Shown here piece by piece: positions 29,016 through 39,516 of a stretch of DNA of 64,000 nt. A program made the translations under genes and the position numbers. The DNA is from Cephalotus follicularis (lineage: Eukaryota > Streptophyta > Magnoliopsida > Oxalidales > Cephalotaceae), in assembly GCA_001972305.1 (NCBI GenBank), contig BDDD01000364.1, forward strand, positions 267,769 to 331,768. Reading direction: 5' to 3'. The notes beneath the pieces were generated by a model, which was not told the DNA's origin, ran no database searches, and saw nothing but the letters and a program-made list of their open reading frames with translations. How positions within the stretch are numbered: the first letter of the stretch is position 1; each line of letters begins with the position of its first letter.

Positions 29016-30499
29016 AATCAGATTATAAAAAGATTTAAATGAATTCTATAATATTTTTATTAATTTAAAGAAAAACCTTTTGAAACGAAACCGTTTCAAA
29101 AAGTTCATGGTAGCAATACCCTTTTGAAACGGTTTCAAAAACCGTTTCAAAAGATGACCTTTTGAAACCGTTTGTCCGTTTTAAAAGGCTTTTGTCACGC
29201 TAATTTTTTGAAATTCCATTTTCCCGTTTCAAAAGACATTTTGAAACGAAAAAAAAAAACCCTTTTGAAACGGTAACCATCCATTTCAAAAGGCATGTTT
29301 TCTTATTGTGTGATGATAAGGCAGATGGTCTAATGGTTAGGGAAAGGACCAAAAATAGAGATAAGTCTGCTTGAGGCAGATCTGGTAATCGCTCTAAATC
29401 TAGGCCTGCAGAGGATAGACCAGCAGTGAAGAAAAGCAATGTTGAGTGTTACTATTGCCACAAGAGAGGGCATTATAAATCTAATTGTCCTTTGCTCAAG
29501 AGAAAAGGGAAGCAGCATGGTGAGAAGTCTGATTCGACGAATGTTGAAAATGGCAATACGTCTGATGCGTCAGACAACATTTTTACAGTGTGCTCTGCCG
29601 TTAGTTTTTCAGAGGATATTTGGGTTATGGATTCAGGAGCATCATACCACATGTGCCCAAATAAAGACTGGTTCACGACATATGAACCAGTGAGTGGAGG
29701 ATCAGTTTTGATAGGTAACGACACAGTCTGCAAGATAGTGGGTATTGGTACTGTTCGGATCAAGTGTCACGACGGAGTAGTAAGAACTCTAACAGAAGTA
29801 AGGCATATACCAGACCTGAAGAAAAATTTGATCTCGTTGGGCAGCTTGGTTTCCATAGGGTGTGTGTACACCGGTGGAGGTGGAGTACTTAAAGTCTCCA
29901 AAGGAAATCTAGTTGTGATGAAGGGTACCAAGGTAAATCACCTTTATCACTTGCATGCCAGCACATTAATGGGATCTGCCAATGTTGCATCCAGCTCAAT
30001 TTCTGAAGATGATAGAACGAAACTGTGGCATATGCATTTGGGCCACATGAGTGAGCATGGCTTATCAGCTTTGAGTAAACTTGGTTTACTGTGTAGGGAG
30101 CAGACTAGCCCACTTGAATTTTGTGAACATTGTGTAGTCGGCAAGCAGACCAGAGTAAAATTCAGTACAGGTACACATTTGACAAAGGGCACACTCGACT
30201 ACATCTATTCTGATTTGTGGGGACCAGCACAGGTTCCATCGAAGGGTGGTGCTCTTTACTTTGTGACGTTTATCGATGACTATTCCATGAAGGTCTGGGT
30301 TTACTTTTTGAAGAGAAAAAATGATATGTTTGAAACCTTCAAGAAGTAGAAAGCTCTGGTAGAGAATCAGACTGGAAGAAGATAAAACGTCTGAGGACCG
30401 ACAATGGTCTAGAGTTTTGTGGTGCTGAGTTCTACGCAGATTCAGGGATAGTACGGCACAGTACAGTTAGGCACACTCCTCAGCAAAATGGGGTGACAG

Positions 30500-31303
30500 T
30501 GTAACACCCCTACCGAGGTCAGGATGTCACACCGAACTAACTTACAAAATCATATCAAATAATTTAACCTTTATTCAAAAACATCAATTTCATAATCTGG
30601 AACAACATCACAAAACTCAAATATCGTTCAAAATTTAACAAATCTCTAAGGGTCCACACATGACCGCAATATTACTAAAATGAAAGGATTCAGGCTTCTA
30701 ACAGATCCTCTAGCAGAAAGGGGTATTTCTCTCATCACACATGCCCTTGGTGTCCCTGATAACCTGCCGCATGGAAAGAAAAATACGGCTAAGCAAACCT
30801 CAGTACGGATATAGAATATCAAAACAAATGATAAAACTAAAAAATAGTAACTTTCACACAAAACTTTCAAAAGTAAACATATGCATATAGATTCATGATT
30901 CTTCACAAACAGATATAAGTTTTCAAGCATATCATTTTCCCAAAACTTTCAAACAAATATTTCATACTGAGAGATGCAATATTTATATATAGCTAACTGA
31001 TCCCGCATACGCATCAAGCCACACTGGCGAAACGTACCGGTACATATGCATGGGACGTCCGGACATCCACATGCATAATGGAATGACGTGTACGGCACTA
31101 CACAATCAATTCCCCAACATACTAACATATATCCTATGGCCGACCCATACGCCTCTATCATAATTGGATCCAAATCCTCTCTATAGGATTATCAAAAAGA
31201 GATGTCATAGACTGATCACACCGCTACGGATGGTGTCATGCTCCCGTGCCAGGCCTACAGCATGCATATGGTACTCTGACAAATCGATGGAACCATTAAT
31301 CTC

Positions 31304-31364
<61 letters not shown>

Positions 31365-32231
31365 TATATGTGAGAAACTAATTTAAATTACCTCAAATCT
31401 CAGCTGGATAGAGTCTCGTGCTGATAACGTGTTGTAAACTTAAGAGGTTAACTCACAAAAGAAGATTGCACTATAAAGAGATTCAGAGAGAAATTGTGAG
31501 AGAATAAGAGATTTTCTTATTATGAATTCCTTCACTTCTTCATAACAATACATTCCACACCACATTCCTATTTATAAGAGTTTAGAGTAGGTTGTTGGAA
31601 TAGTGTTTGGTTGTTGGAATAATAATTCACTATTCATTATTATATTATTAGACAATATCATTCAATTTCTAGGTTATAAACTCCATTTAACCTTAGAAAC
31701 TCTAACATACCAAATCATCCAAAATTCCATCAATTCAATTCATCAAATCAGATCATATATGTGTGCATATAAGTGTAAATCATAAACATATTTAAGTAAA
31801 ATGTTTTTTAACTTAGATTGAAGCTTGTTTCTTGAATCTTAGGTTGAGAGAAGTGAGAAAGAAGTCAAGTTCTTGATCTATGGAGCTTCGATCTCGTGCT
31901 TAAACAAGATTTGATCAAACATAACCCTTTCCCTCTTTGATTTCTTTTGAGAAATGGAAATTATGGCTGGTTTGGTATGAGTTTTGGAGAGAGGAAGAGA
32001 GAGAAACGGGCGAGGGAAAAAGAAAAGAGAGAAAATGAGTATTTTTCATAAAACTTGGCTGATATATATTCTTTTTGCAATAATTACCCTCGTACTTAAC
32101 TAATACCATAAATATAAAAATAAACATACTATATAGATATTAAAAATATCTCTATAAAATAATATCCGTATTTTATGTAAATTGGATAGAATAAATACTA
32201 AAACAAATAGAGATGGTTTCGGGACGTTACA
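30500..32231 (+). mobile_element. Solo LTR of a gypsy-type element next to the C2 remains
   Basis: Begins TGTAACACCCCTACCGAGG and ends TTTCGGGACGTTACA, about 1.73 kb, without internal coding domains. The style of the ends resembles the solo LTR at 17170. It contains a long ATT microsatellite at about 31302-31357. The 5 bp on either side (GACAG and TGGAA) do not match, so a clean target duplication is missing; the right flank is not Copia sequence. This suggests recombination or loss of DNA at one side. Confidence 0.7.
31302..31357. repeat. (ATT)n microsatellite
   Basis: About 18 uninterrupted ATT units followed by a short TA run, inside the solo LTR. Confidence 0.95.
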
Positions 32232-33493
32232 TGGAATTAGAATGAGTTCATTGACATGGCTGAAATTGGTGATGAAGCTGCTCCAGAAAATGGTGGTGGT
32301 GGCTGAGGCAATTGCAGGGCATTTGGAAAAGTTGGTTGAATTATATGCAGCGAACAATGATAAGTTTGCTATGATAGCAAGAGCGTTCAAACAAGAGGGT
32401 GACTAGAAGGGTTCCCCGTTATCGACAAATTAAAGGCCGTTGATATAATACTTAACTCTGTCCCTAAAGTCCACTTCTTCTTGGAACTAGATGCTATGGA
32501 GAAGTCTGAATTTGTTTACAATCTCCTTTACTGAAATGCCTGGACTTTGGAAAAGGCTACATATGTATGTGTACACCCAATTTTGGTGTACTTGGACTAG
32601 TAATCTTTTTTTCTCATTCATTTATCTTCTTTTCTGGAAACATTTTAGAAAAGGAGAGATAAATTTGCATTTGCATGCAAAGCCTAGGAAATCATCTAAG
32701 TTAGATACAGGTGTGCATGCTTACTAATAATGGAGGTAAAAATCTGAATCTGGTGATTGATGTGTTGTACTATGTTCTTTTACCTGGGTATAAACAACAC
32801 AGTCATTACGGTGTCAGAGGTTTTGTTGCATTTCTGCTTGGGTTCATCGTGGTATTTATTTGGTCCCAATCTCAGGTAAAAGTTAATCAAAACAAATATT
32901 TATCATCTTTCATCTCTATCTACTATCTACAGATACAGATCACTTGGCGGTGCTGCAAAGGAAATACATGTAAATTAGCGGGGCCAATGTAGAAATTCAG
33001 TAAAGCTAGAGTCCTGTCCAACTTCCGCTTGTCATCGTGTCAACTCCAAAACAAAGTTTATTACCAGGTGTCACTGACTATATGAAGTCAATCCTTATTT
33101 CTTGTGATGATATGGCAGTCAAATAGATAACCGAAATTAAGGTTGATAATAAAGCCTAACCCTTGAATTTACTTTATGTAGCATTTCAAGTTCTATTAAT
33201 CTTGCTAAATTTGCAGCATTACAGGTGTGTGTAGCCTAATTGCATCTTCATTTGACTCTATTTTTTTGTTTTTTTATTTTACATTAGGTTGTGTATTTTA
33301 GTTGAGGACTTGAAGCTTAACCATTGAAGGGTGCTGAAGTTGTTGTACTTATATAGTAACCTATGCTTAGGGGAAGACCCAAAAGTTTTATGCCCACTAT
33401 AAGCAGAGTTTGTAGTCATGTATTTCAGGTTTAATAAGAAATATTTAAGCTTCTTATTAGTTTATTGTGTTAGGAGTGGAATATGCAAGGGAA
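32232..33493 (+). other. Region upstream of LAZ1; possible degraded or unrecognised exons
   Basis: Contains a 74-codon frame (32182-32406) and, in another frame after it, sequence reading like VIDKLKAVDIILNSVPKVHF. Together these weakly resemble the C-terminus of plant Myb/SANT-like proteins. A hydrophobic frame at 32750-32874 (LLPGYKQHSHYGVRGFVAF...) ends right before a GT. Neither is recognised with confidence. The last bases before the LAZ1 start (GTGTTAG at 33467-33473) look like a splice acceptor, so an upstream non-coding or short coding LAZ1 exon may lie here. Confidence 0.3.
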
Positions 33494-36400
33494 ATGGCAT
33501 CAGGCTTTGAGGACACATATAGAGATCTCCACCGACCAGGAGTTGTCATTGCAGGGTGCTTTGCATTTGTAGCGATTGTCCTCTCCACGTATCTCATTTT
33601 CCAGCATCTCAGATTATACACCAATCCTGATGTCAGTTCTTTGCCCTCAGATGTTGTCACTACCTCTAATTATGTACTTAATATATTGTGCTGGTTCTAT
33701 AGTTATACATCGTCACCTGATTAACGTGAAGGATATAGTGTTGAGGCAGGATCCGTTTTCACCTGGTATAAAACTTTTAGTTTTACGCCTCATCTTTTAT
33801 CGGTGATGGAGGAGGAGAGCGAATTATGTAAAGATGGTCCTACAAGTTTCTCTCTCAATCAACACTGAAAGATGAGATGTAAAACTGAAAAGTTTTACTC
33901 CAATTATAAATGGATCCTGTCTCTATAGTGTTTACTAAATATTCATGAGTTCTAGTAAGTATAATATGTCAGGCACTTAATGATTTCTATATGTGTCTTC
34001 ATTGCTTAAAGGCATGCTAAGGATAGACTGAGAACATGGTTGCACTAGTTGCATCTGTTTGGGGCTGTTGGTAAAAAGTTCCTCTGTAGTTCCAAACTAT
34101 AGAACCCGAGATATCGGGAGGACCCTTACCTCTATCGGAACGCAAACAGTTTGATGATCCCGTTAATTGACGGGAGAACTTGTGGAGGGTCTGAAAACCA
34201 TTTATGTATCTGATATTAATTAATTTACAATTTCACAGAGAGCATATGGTTAGTAAGTAGACATGAATTGCTTAATGTTAGTTTCTACCAGCATGAGTAG
34301 AAGGAAAAAAAATGTTCTATATGAGACCCATGTTTTCCACATGTAAAGAAATGGACCTAGTTTTGATGTATAAAATCAATAATATTTCAATTTTTCTTTT
34401 TAAAATATAGTTCTAATATGGACCATTATTCAATTTGAATTGATTTTCTTTCCAGGAACAAAAATGGATAGTTGCAGTGCTTTTCATGGTTCCTGTCTAT
34501 GCTAGCGAGTCAGTAAGTAGTTAAATTCTGTGCAATATGGTTCTTTATCACCAGAAAGTGAAGATAAAACTAATAATAAACGCTGAACTCCATAACCTAT
34601 TCTGATTTTTAAATTGGATTTCTATAATCATATTGACATCTGTCGTTATGTATTCATATCTTATTGCCTTTGCAGATTATATCTTTGTGGAACCCAAAGT
34701 TCTCTCTTGCATGCGACATATTAAGAAACTGTTATGAAGCATTTGCCTTGTATGCTTTTGGGAGCTATTTGGTAGCTTGTTTAGGTAAAAACAAATTTCT
34801 AATTTCTCTTGATGCAGCGGTGCCACTTCCCGTCTTATTTTTGTGCTCTACCATCTGTCAAAACTTTGCATATATAGAAATCTATGTAACACTCTTAAAA
34901 TAGTAACTGCATCTCACAAGCTTCTACTTAAAAAGTTGTTCGTTTATCAAACTAAAGCTGTGATTAGGTGGTGAAAGAAGAGTTGCAGAACTTCTCGAAA
35001 GTGAATCAAGAAAAAGGCTTGGCAAGCCATTGTTAGAAGATGCAGAAAAGAATCAAGGGGAACAACGACGTTCTTTAAGCAACTTCTTCTTCCGACCATG
35101 TGTTCTTGGAAGAAATTTGCTATCAATAGAGAGATTTGGTCTTGTGCAATATGTAAGCCGGTATATATTGTCCTTGTATATTTAATTGTGATTTTGTTGG
35201 AATTTAATACTTTCTGGTCAGCCCAGATGATTCTGAAGACAATTTGTGCATTCTTGGCATTCTTGTTGGAGCTCTTCGGGGTTTATGGTGATGGGGAGTT
35301 CAAGTGGTACTATGGGTACGTGCTTTACCTATAAGAGATTTGTGACATGCTTTGATACAATAACATAATAAATTCACCTGAGCTCTACAAACTTTGTGGA
35401 TGCTTTAACTCGGGATAGCTATGGATGATTTATCTCAAATACTTTGTGAATACTTTTCTTGCCTGTTGTGAATTCAGGATTTATTGAGAGGCATTCACAC
35501 TAAGAATTGTACCCTCTTTTCTTGCAGTTATCCATACTTGGCAGTAGTAATGAATTTCAGCCAGATGTGGGCATTGTATTGCCTTGTGCAGTTCTATAAT
35601 GTTACCCATGAAAAACTTCAAGCAATAAGGCCACTTGCAAAGTTTATCAGCTTCAAGGCTATTGTGTTTGCTACTTGGTGGCAAGGTGTGGGAATTGCGC
35701 TGTTGTGCGCCTTTGGAGTTCTGCCCAAGGAAGGGAAATTCCAAACAGGATTGCAGGATTTTTTAATTTGCATAGAAGTAAGTTCCTCAACTGTGATTAG
35801 ATTTTGGATATCCTTTTTTTTATCTTTTGACATCTCTATCTAGTGTTTACAGGATTAATAATCAGATTGGTCCTCAACTTTTCACTTTCTTCGTTGGTTT
35901 AGTCCTTAACCTTTATTTCTGTTTGGTTTTTGTCTGAATATTTTCAAAAAAATCTCAAATTGGTTCTTTTATGTTACTATGGAATACTTTGGACTACAAG
36001 ATCAATGAGAGATTGATTTAGATCTTTTTTTTGTGTGTGAAAATATTAGGATAGATTTTAGCTAAAATAGGATGTTGAGATAGATGTGCTGGAATACAAG
36101 AAAAGGGGTAGTGTCTACCGTCTAATGTGGTTTGAATATGTCGAGCATGGACTTTTAGATTCACCGGTCAGAAAATGCGATAGGTTCTAAGTAAATAGAC
36201 AAAAGTGGAGAAGGAGTAGACGTAAAACTACATGGATAGAAATAATAAAAAAGGATTTACTCAATAACAAAACTTACAACGGATATAGCTCTAGATAGAG
36301 CGCAATGGAGAAAGAGGATTTATGTAGCGATCCCAACTAGCTTGGGATTGAGGCATAGTTGCCGATTTTAGCGAAAATGAAGGTTAAAGACTGAATTGGA

Positions 36401-37148
36401 AAAAGTACAAAGGGTGGAGGATTGAACCAATGAACCGACAACTAAACCCTGATTCATTCTTCTCAAGAAGTCTGCATTGTTATTGAGATGAATGTATATG
36501 TTTCACACTACTAAAAAGTAAATTTGAGAATGGCGGCTAAATGGATCATCTCCCCTTGCTTGGAAATTTTCTGTTTGTTTTTGAAAAAAGATGTTATGAA
36601 TACCAAATAAGCATAGTAATACCTTTTCCTTTACATCCGTGACCACGTACATTTTTGTGTATGCCTGGGCAGATGGCAATAGCTGCTGTCGCACATATGT
36701 TTGTGTTTTCGGCTGAGCCCTATCGATTTATCCCAGCTTCGGAGTATGGAAAGGCAACCACTGAAACAACGAAAGAAGAGGTGATGTTAGAGGAGGGTGA
36801 CAAGGAGGAAGCAGCTGTGCTTGAAAAAACAGAAACTAAAGTCGAGGCTCCCGGAACAAGCATCACCGAGAGTGTTCAGGACATTGTTGTTGAAGGTGGT
36901 CAGTGTGTAAGTTGTCCTACTACTGGTAGTGATCATATGAATATTGATTGGTATTAAATATAGATGTTCTCATGTATCTGATACACAAGTATCTAAAGCA
37001 GGTTGTTAAGGACGTGGTCTTGACCATAAATCAGGCAATGGGACCTGTGGAGAAGGGTGTGACGAAGATCCAGGAAACGTTTTACCAGAAATCGGACAAG
37101 GAAAGAGAGCCGGAGCTACTAGTTGAGGAACGCAAATCTTCTTGCTGA
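33494..37148 (+). CDS. LAZ1 / LAZ1-homologue membrane protein (DUF300, OST-alpha-like)
   Basis: Eight exons: 33494-33631, 34456-34512, 34676-34784, 34968-35152, 35227-35315, 35528-35777, 36673-36906, 37002-37148. All borders are GT/AG, phases match, and the joined frame is 402 codons plus stop. The protein has an N-terminal membrane segment (VVIAGCFAFVAIVLSTYLIF) and the family blocks EQKWIVAVLFMVPVYASESI, CDILRNCYEAFALYAFGSYL, FLLELFGVYGDGEFKWYYG, NFSQMWALYCLVQFYNVTHE and AIVFATWWQGVGIALL. About seven helices are expected, followed by an acidic soluble tail. LAZ1-family proteins act at the plasma membrane and tonoplast and are linked to programmed cell death and brassinosteroid signalling. 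The ATG at 33494 is chosen by homology; the frame stays open upstream to 33467, so a slightly longer N-terminus from an earlier exon is possible. Confidence 0.92.
35859..36453. mobile_element. Possible MITE in LAZ1 intron 6, hosting a LINE tail
   Basis: The left part (GTCCTCAACTTTTCACTTTC... to TTAGTCCTTAACC) and the right part, read in reverse complement (TCCACCCTTTGTACTTTTTCC... to TCAGTCTTTAACC), look like a degenerate terminal inverted repeat of about 50-60 bp. The LINE fragment lies between them. Termini and target duplication are uncertain. Confidence 0.4.
36069..36363 (+). mobile_element. LINE (RTE-like) 3' end fragment in LAZ1 intron 6
   Basis: Ends with GATCCCAACTAGCTTGGGATTGAGGCATAGTTG, the common 3' tail of plant RTE-type LINEs; upstream TGGTTTGAATATGTCGAGC matches the C-terminal W-F-x-x-V region of the LINE ORF. 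It is flanked by a 15-bp direct repeat with one mismatch (GATTTTAGCTAAAAT at 36054-36068; GATTTTAGCGAAAAT at 36364-36378), a target duplication of a 5'-truncated insertion. Confidence 0.8.
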
Positions 37149-39516
37149 TGAAACTCACATTGGTTATGGGATAGGCTCAGCAAGTGGAGAACTCAGGAAT
37201 CTTGTAGTAATTTTTCAGGCCTCAAGTGAACTTTTGTAAATAACTGTATAAAAGACTTAGAGCTGCAGTTGCAAATTCTTAGGATCATAATTTACATCTA
37301 AACAGTCGTTATGGGTAGTGCATTCATATATTTAATAACAAAATGTGATTTGTACGAATTAGTCCATAGTCACCACCTAAATATTATTTCTATCTAAAAT
37401 CTTAAATATCAATTTTTATCTTGTAATCTTCCTTGGGGTTCTCATAGATGGATCACAATGTATTAAAAACATGTTAAAAAGCCCATCAAGTTTATTGTTT
37501 GAATGGGGCATAAATTAAAGGGTTAATTACTAAAATCTCCCTTTAGGTAAGATCCTATTATAAAGATATCCCTATATTGTATCTATAATGCAAATACAAG
37601 ATAGAAAAAGACTTAAATACCTCTCATTAAATAATTACAAAAACCTCCTTTAGTAAAATCATTAATTTTTCTTGATATGAGAATTAACTCTCTCACTACA
37701 TAAAAGTTAACAAGATCTTAAAAAAAAATTAAATACTTTTATTTAAACAGACTTGAGACAAGTTGATCAAGCTTTCTTAACAAACATAGGTCAGACTTAC
37801 TCCTTGAATACTTAGCTACTGTAAAATACATGATTTGTACAAGAATATAAAAACTCTACAAAATATCTCAAGACAAGTCAATCATTTGCTCATAATCTTA
37901 TTTTTTTTATATTTAAATCAGTCTTCCTTCTAATCATAAAGATCTTGCCGTCTTGTCCCCTAACAATTATCCTCTTTTTTTTTTCTATAATTTCTGTATG
38001 GTCTCTCCCTTTTTCATCATCTCAACCCTAAATTTTTAGTTGAGATCTTGAATTTGTCAGCTCTAGTCGATTTAACGACAATTTAATGCTTGAATTACAT
38101 TCGTTGACTACTCACTTTCCAATCCCGTAGATTCTTTGCATTGCTTTTTATCACTAAGCTTGTATTTTTTTTTTTCTTTATTTCTCTTTTTCATAATTAA
38201 AAAAAAAGAAATGAATAAGTAAATAATATTGTTTTAGATATCTATTTTTTTCTAAAAAATTAATAGGTGTTCACTAATCTAATTTACATAATAGATTTTT
38301 ATTTTTTGTGTAATAGAATTCTGTTTTTATAACTAAATAACCTCAACAAGGTTTCTGTTGTTATCATTTAGGGTTTAGGGATGCGAGGGTTTTATAGATA
38401 TTTTTGAGGTCAAAATTCGTTGAGTACCGGATTAAAGACATAGATGTAACGTATTTTCAAATCTGCGAGAGGTTTTAATAATTTCAGAAAATTGAAAATA
38501 AATGCCTAGTGGAGGTTTCTGTAATTGTCCAAAAGTCTAATCATTCAAATTTATTATGTTAATTTGTTTTGAAGCAATAAACATCAATTATGACAAGTGA
38601 CACATTAATCTTTTATTATAACACGTGTCTATCATTGACCGTTAATATTAGAGACTAATTTGTATTTTATCTTAAAGATATTATTATAATTTAAAAATAA
38701 ATACTAACATGACAATAAAGCGTCAAGTTGACATCATATTTTCAAAAAATTGTTAACCATCAATCCATTGTTAGCCATCAATTAATAGAACTAGTGTTCG
38801 TTCATATCTAAGAACTAAGACGTCATTTGTCAAAAGAAATAAAATGTCTTTTTTAACAATAAAGGTGAGAGTAAGGGGTTGTGATCCTATATTTATAGTA
38901 ATTGAAAATGTCGAAAGTCTAATTTTATATAAAGCCGATCTTGAGCCAAGGAATAACGTTTCTTCAACAATTTAAATATGAAGAGAATAATCGATCTTGG
39001 AGACAAAAATGGACCATGAAATCATAAAATTTATAGGAATAACCTCCTATATAAAAAAGAAAAAGAAAATGCAGTCTTATATTATTGATTGAAGGTGACA
39101 TTCTGATTATAATTGAAATAACCTATTCGAAACTTAGGATAACCAAAGATTTAAAAAAAAAAAGATGTTCTATTTATATTGACGTTTTCCCATTTATTCT
39201 TGGTATTAATTAGATTTATTACATTGAATTATGAGTAGAACATAATTTGATTATTGATGTTGTTGCTCTCTATATATTTTCTTTATTATGTAAAAAGACA
39301 ATGATAAGAAGATCTATAAATATGTTTTATTTAACCAAAGAATATATATTAATTATATCCTATATTACATCAATTGATGATTAGAAACAAATGTGGTATA
39401 CTCTGTTTTCTCTAACTTCGATTACATGCATGTACAAACCCACCAACCCAAACAAAATGGCCGTGTGGAAGACAAACAACACGTACAAGGGGTAACTTAC
39501 AGGCTTTTAGTGTTCA
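37149..39516. other. LAZ1-vWA convergent intergenic region
   Basis: AT-rich, no gene recognised. It contains the 3' untranslated regions of LAZ1 (left) and the vWA gene (right), which face each other. A block at about 37519-38530 starts GGTTAATTACTAAAATCTCCC and ends GGAGGTTTCTGTAATTGTCC. These are imperfect inverted termini and may mark a MITE of about 1 kb. Confidence 0.5.
37519..38530. mobile_element. Possible 1-kb MITE-like element
   Basis: Imperfect terminal inverted repeats of about 25 bp (left GGTTAATTACTAAAATCTCC; right complement GGACAATTACAGAAACCTCC). The interior is AT-rich and has no coding capacity. No clear target duplication was found, so the borders are approximate. Confidence 0.35.

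Larger units (their letters stand above)
25293..29310. mobile_element. CACTA (En/Spm) transposon carrying captured gene exons
   Basis: Starts CACTACAAGAAAACAGC and ends GTTTTCTTATTGTG, imperfect inverted termini of the plant CACTA superfamily. It is flanked by the 3-bp duplication TGA (25290-25292 and 29311-29313). Both subterminal zones (about 25310-25650 and 29080-29300) are packed with copies of TTTGAAACGG and its complement, the expected transposase-binding subterminal repeats. No TNPA- or TNPD-like transposase was recognised, so it is probably non-autonomous. The interior holds ALKBH1D-like exons, a CT microsatellite, a TA microsatellite and a tRNA-like SINE head. It sits in the gag region of Copia C2. 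Confidence 0.9.
7004..30499 (+). mobile_element. Copia element C2, split by G1 and by a CACTA transposon
   Basis: The 5' LTR starts TGTTGTTAAAATACG at 7004, is interrupted at 7112 by G1, resumes after 24214 and ends ...CACAACA at 24716, about 611 bp in all. It is followed at 24720 by TGGTATCAGAGC, the standard initiator-Met-tRNA primer-binding site of plant Copia elements. A gag region follows (24740-25292), then continues after the CACTA insertion: zinc knuckle CYYCHKRGHYKSNC near 29445, protease with DSGASYH near 29633, and integrase zinc-binding and core regions up to about 30499. RT, RNase H and the 3' LTR are not seen in the window. The element is broken and incomplete. It is older than G1, since G1 lies inside it. 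Confidence 0.88.
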
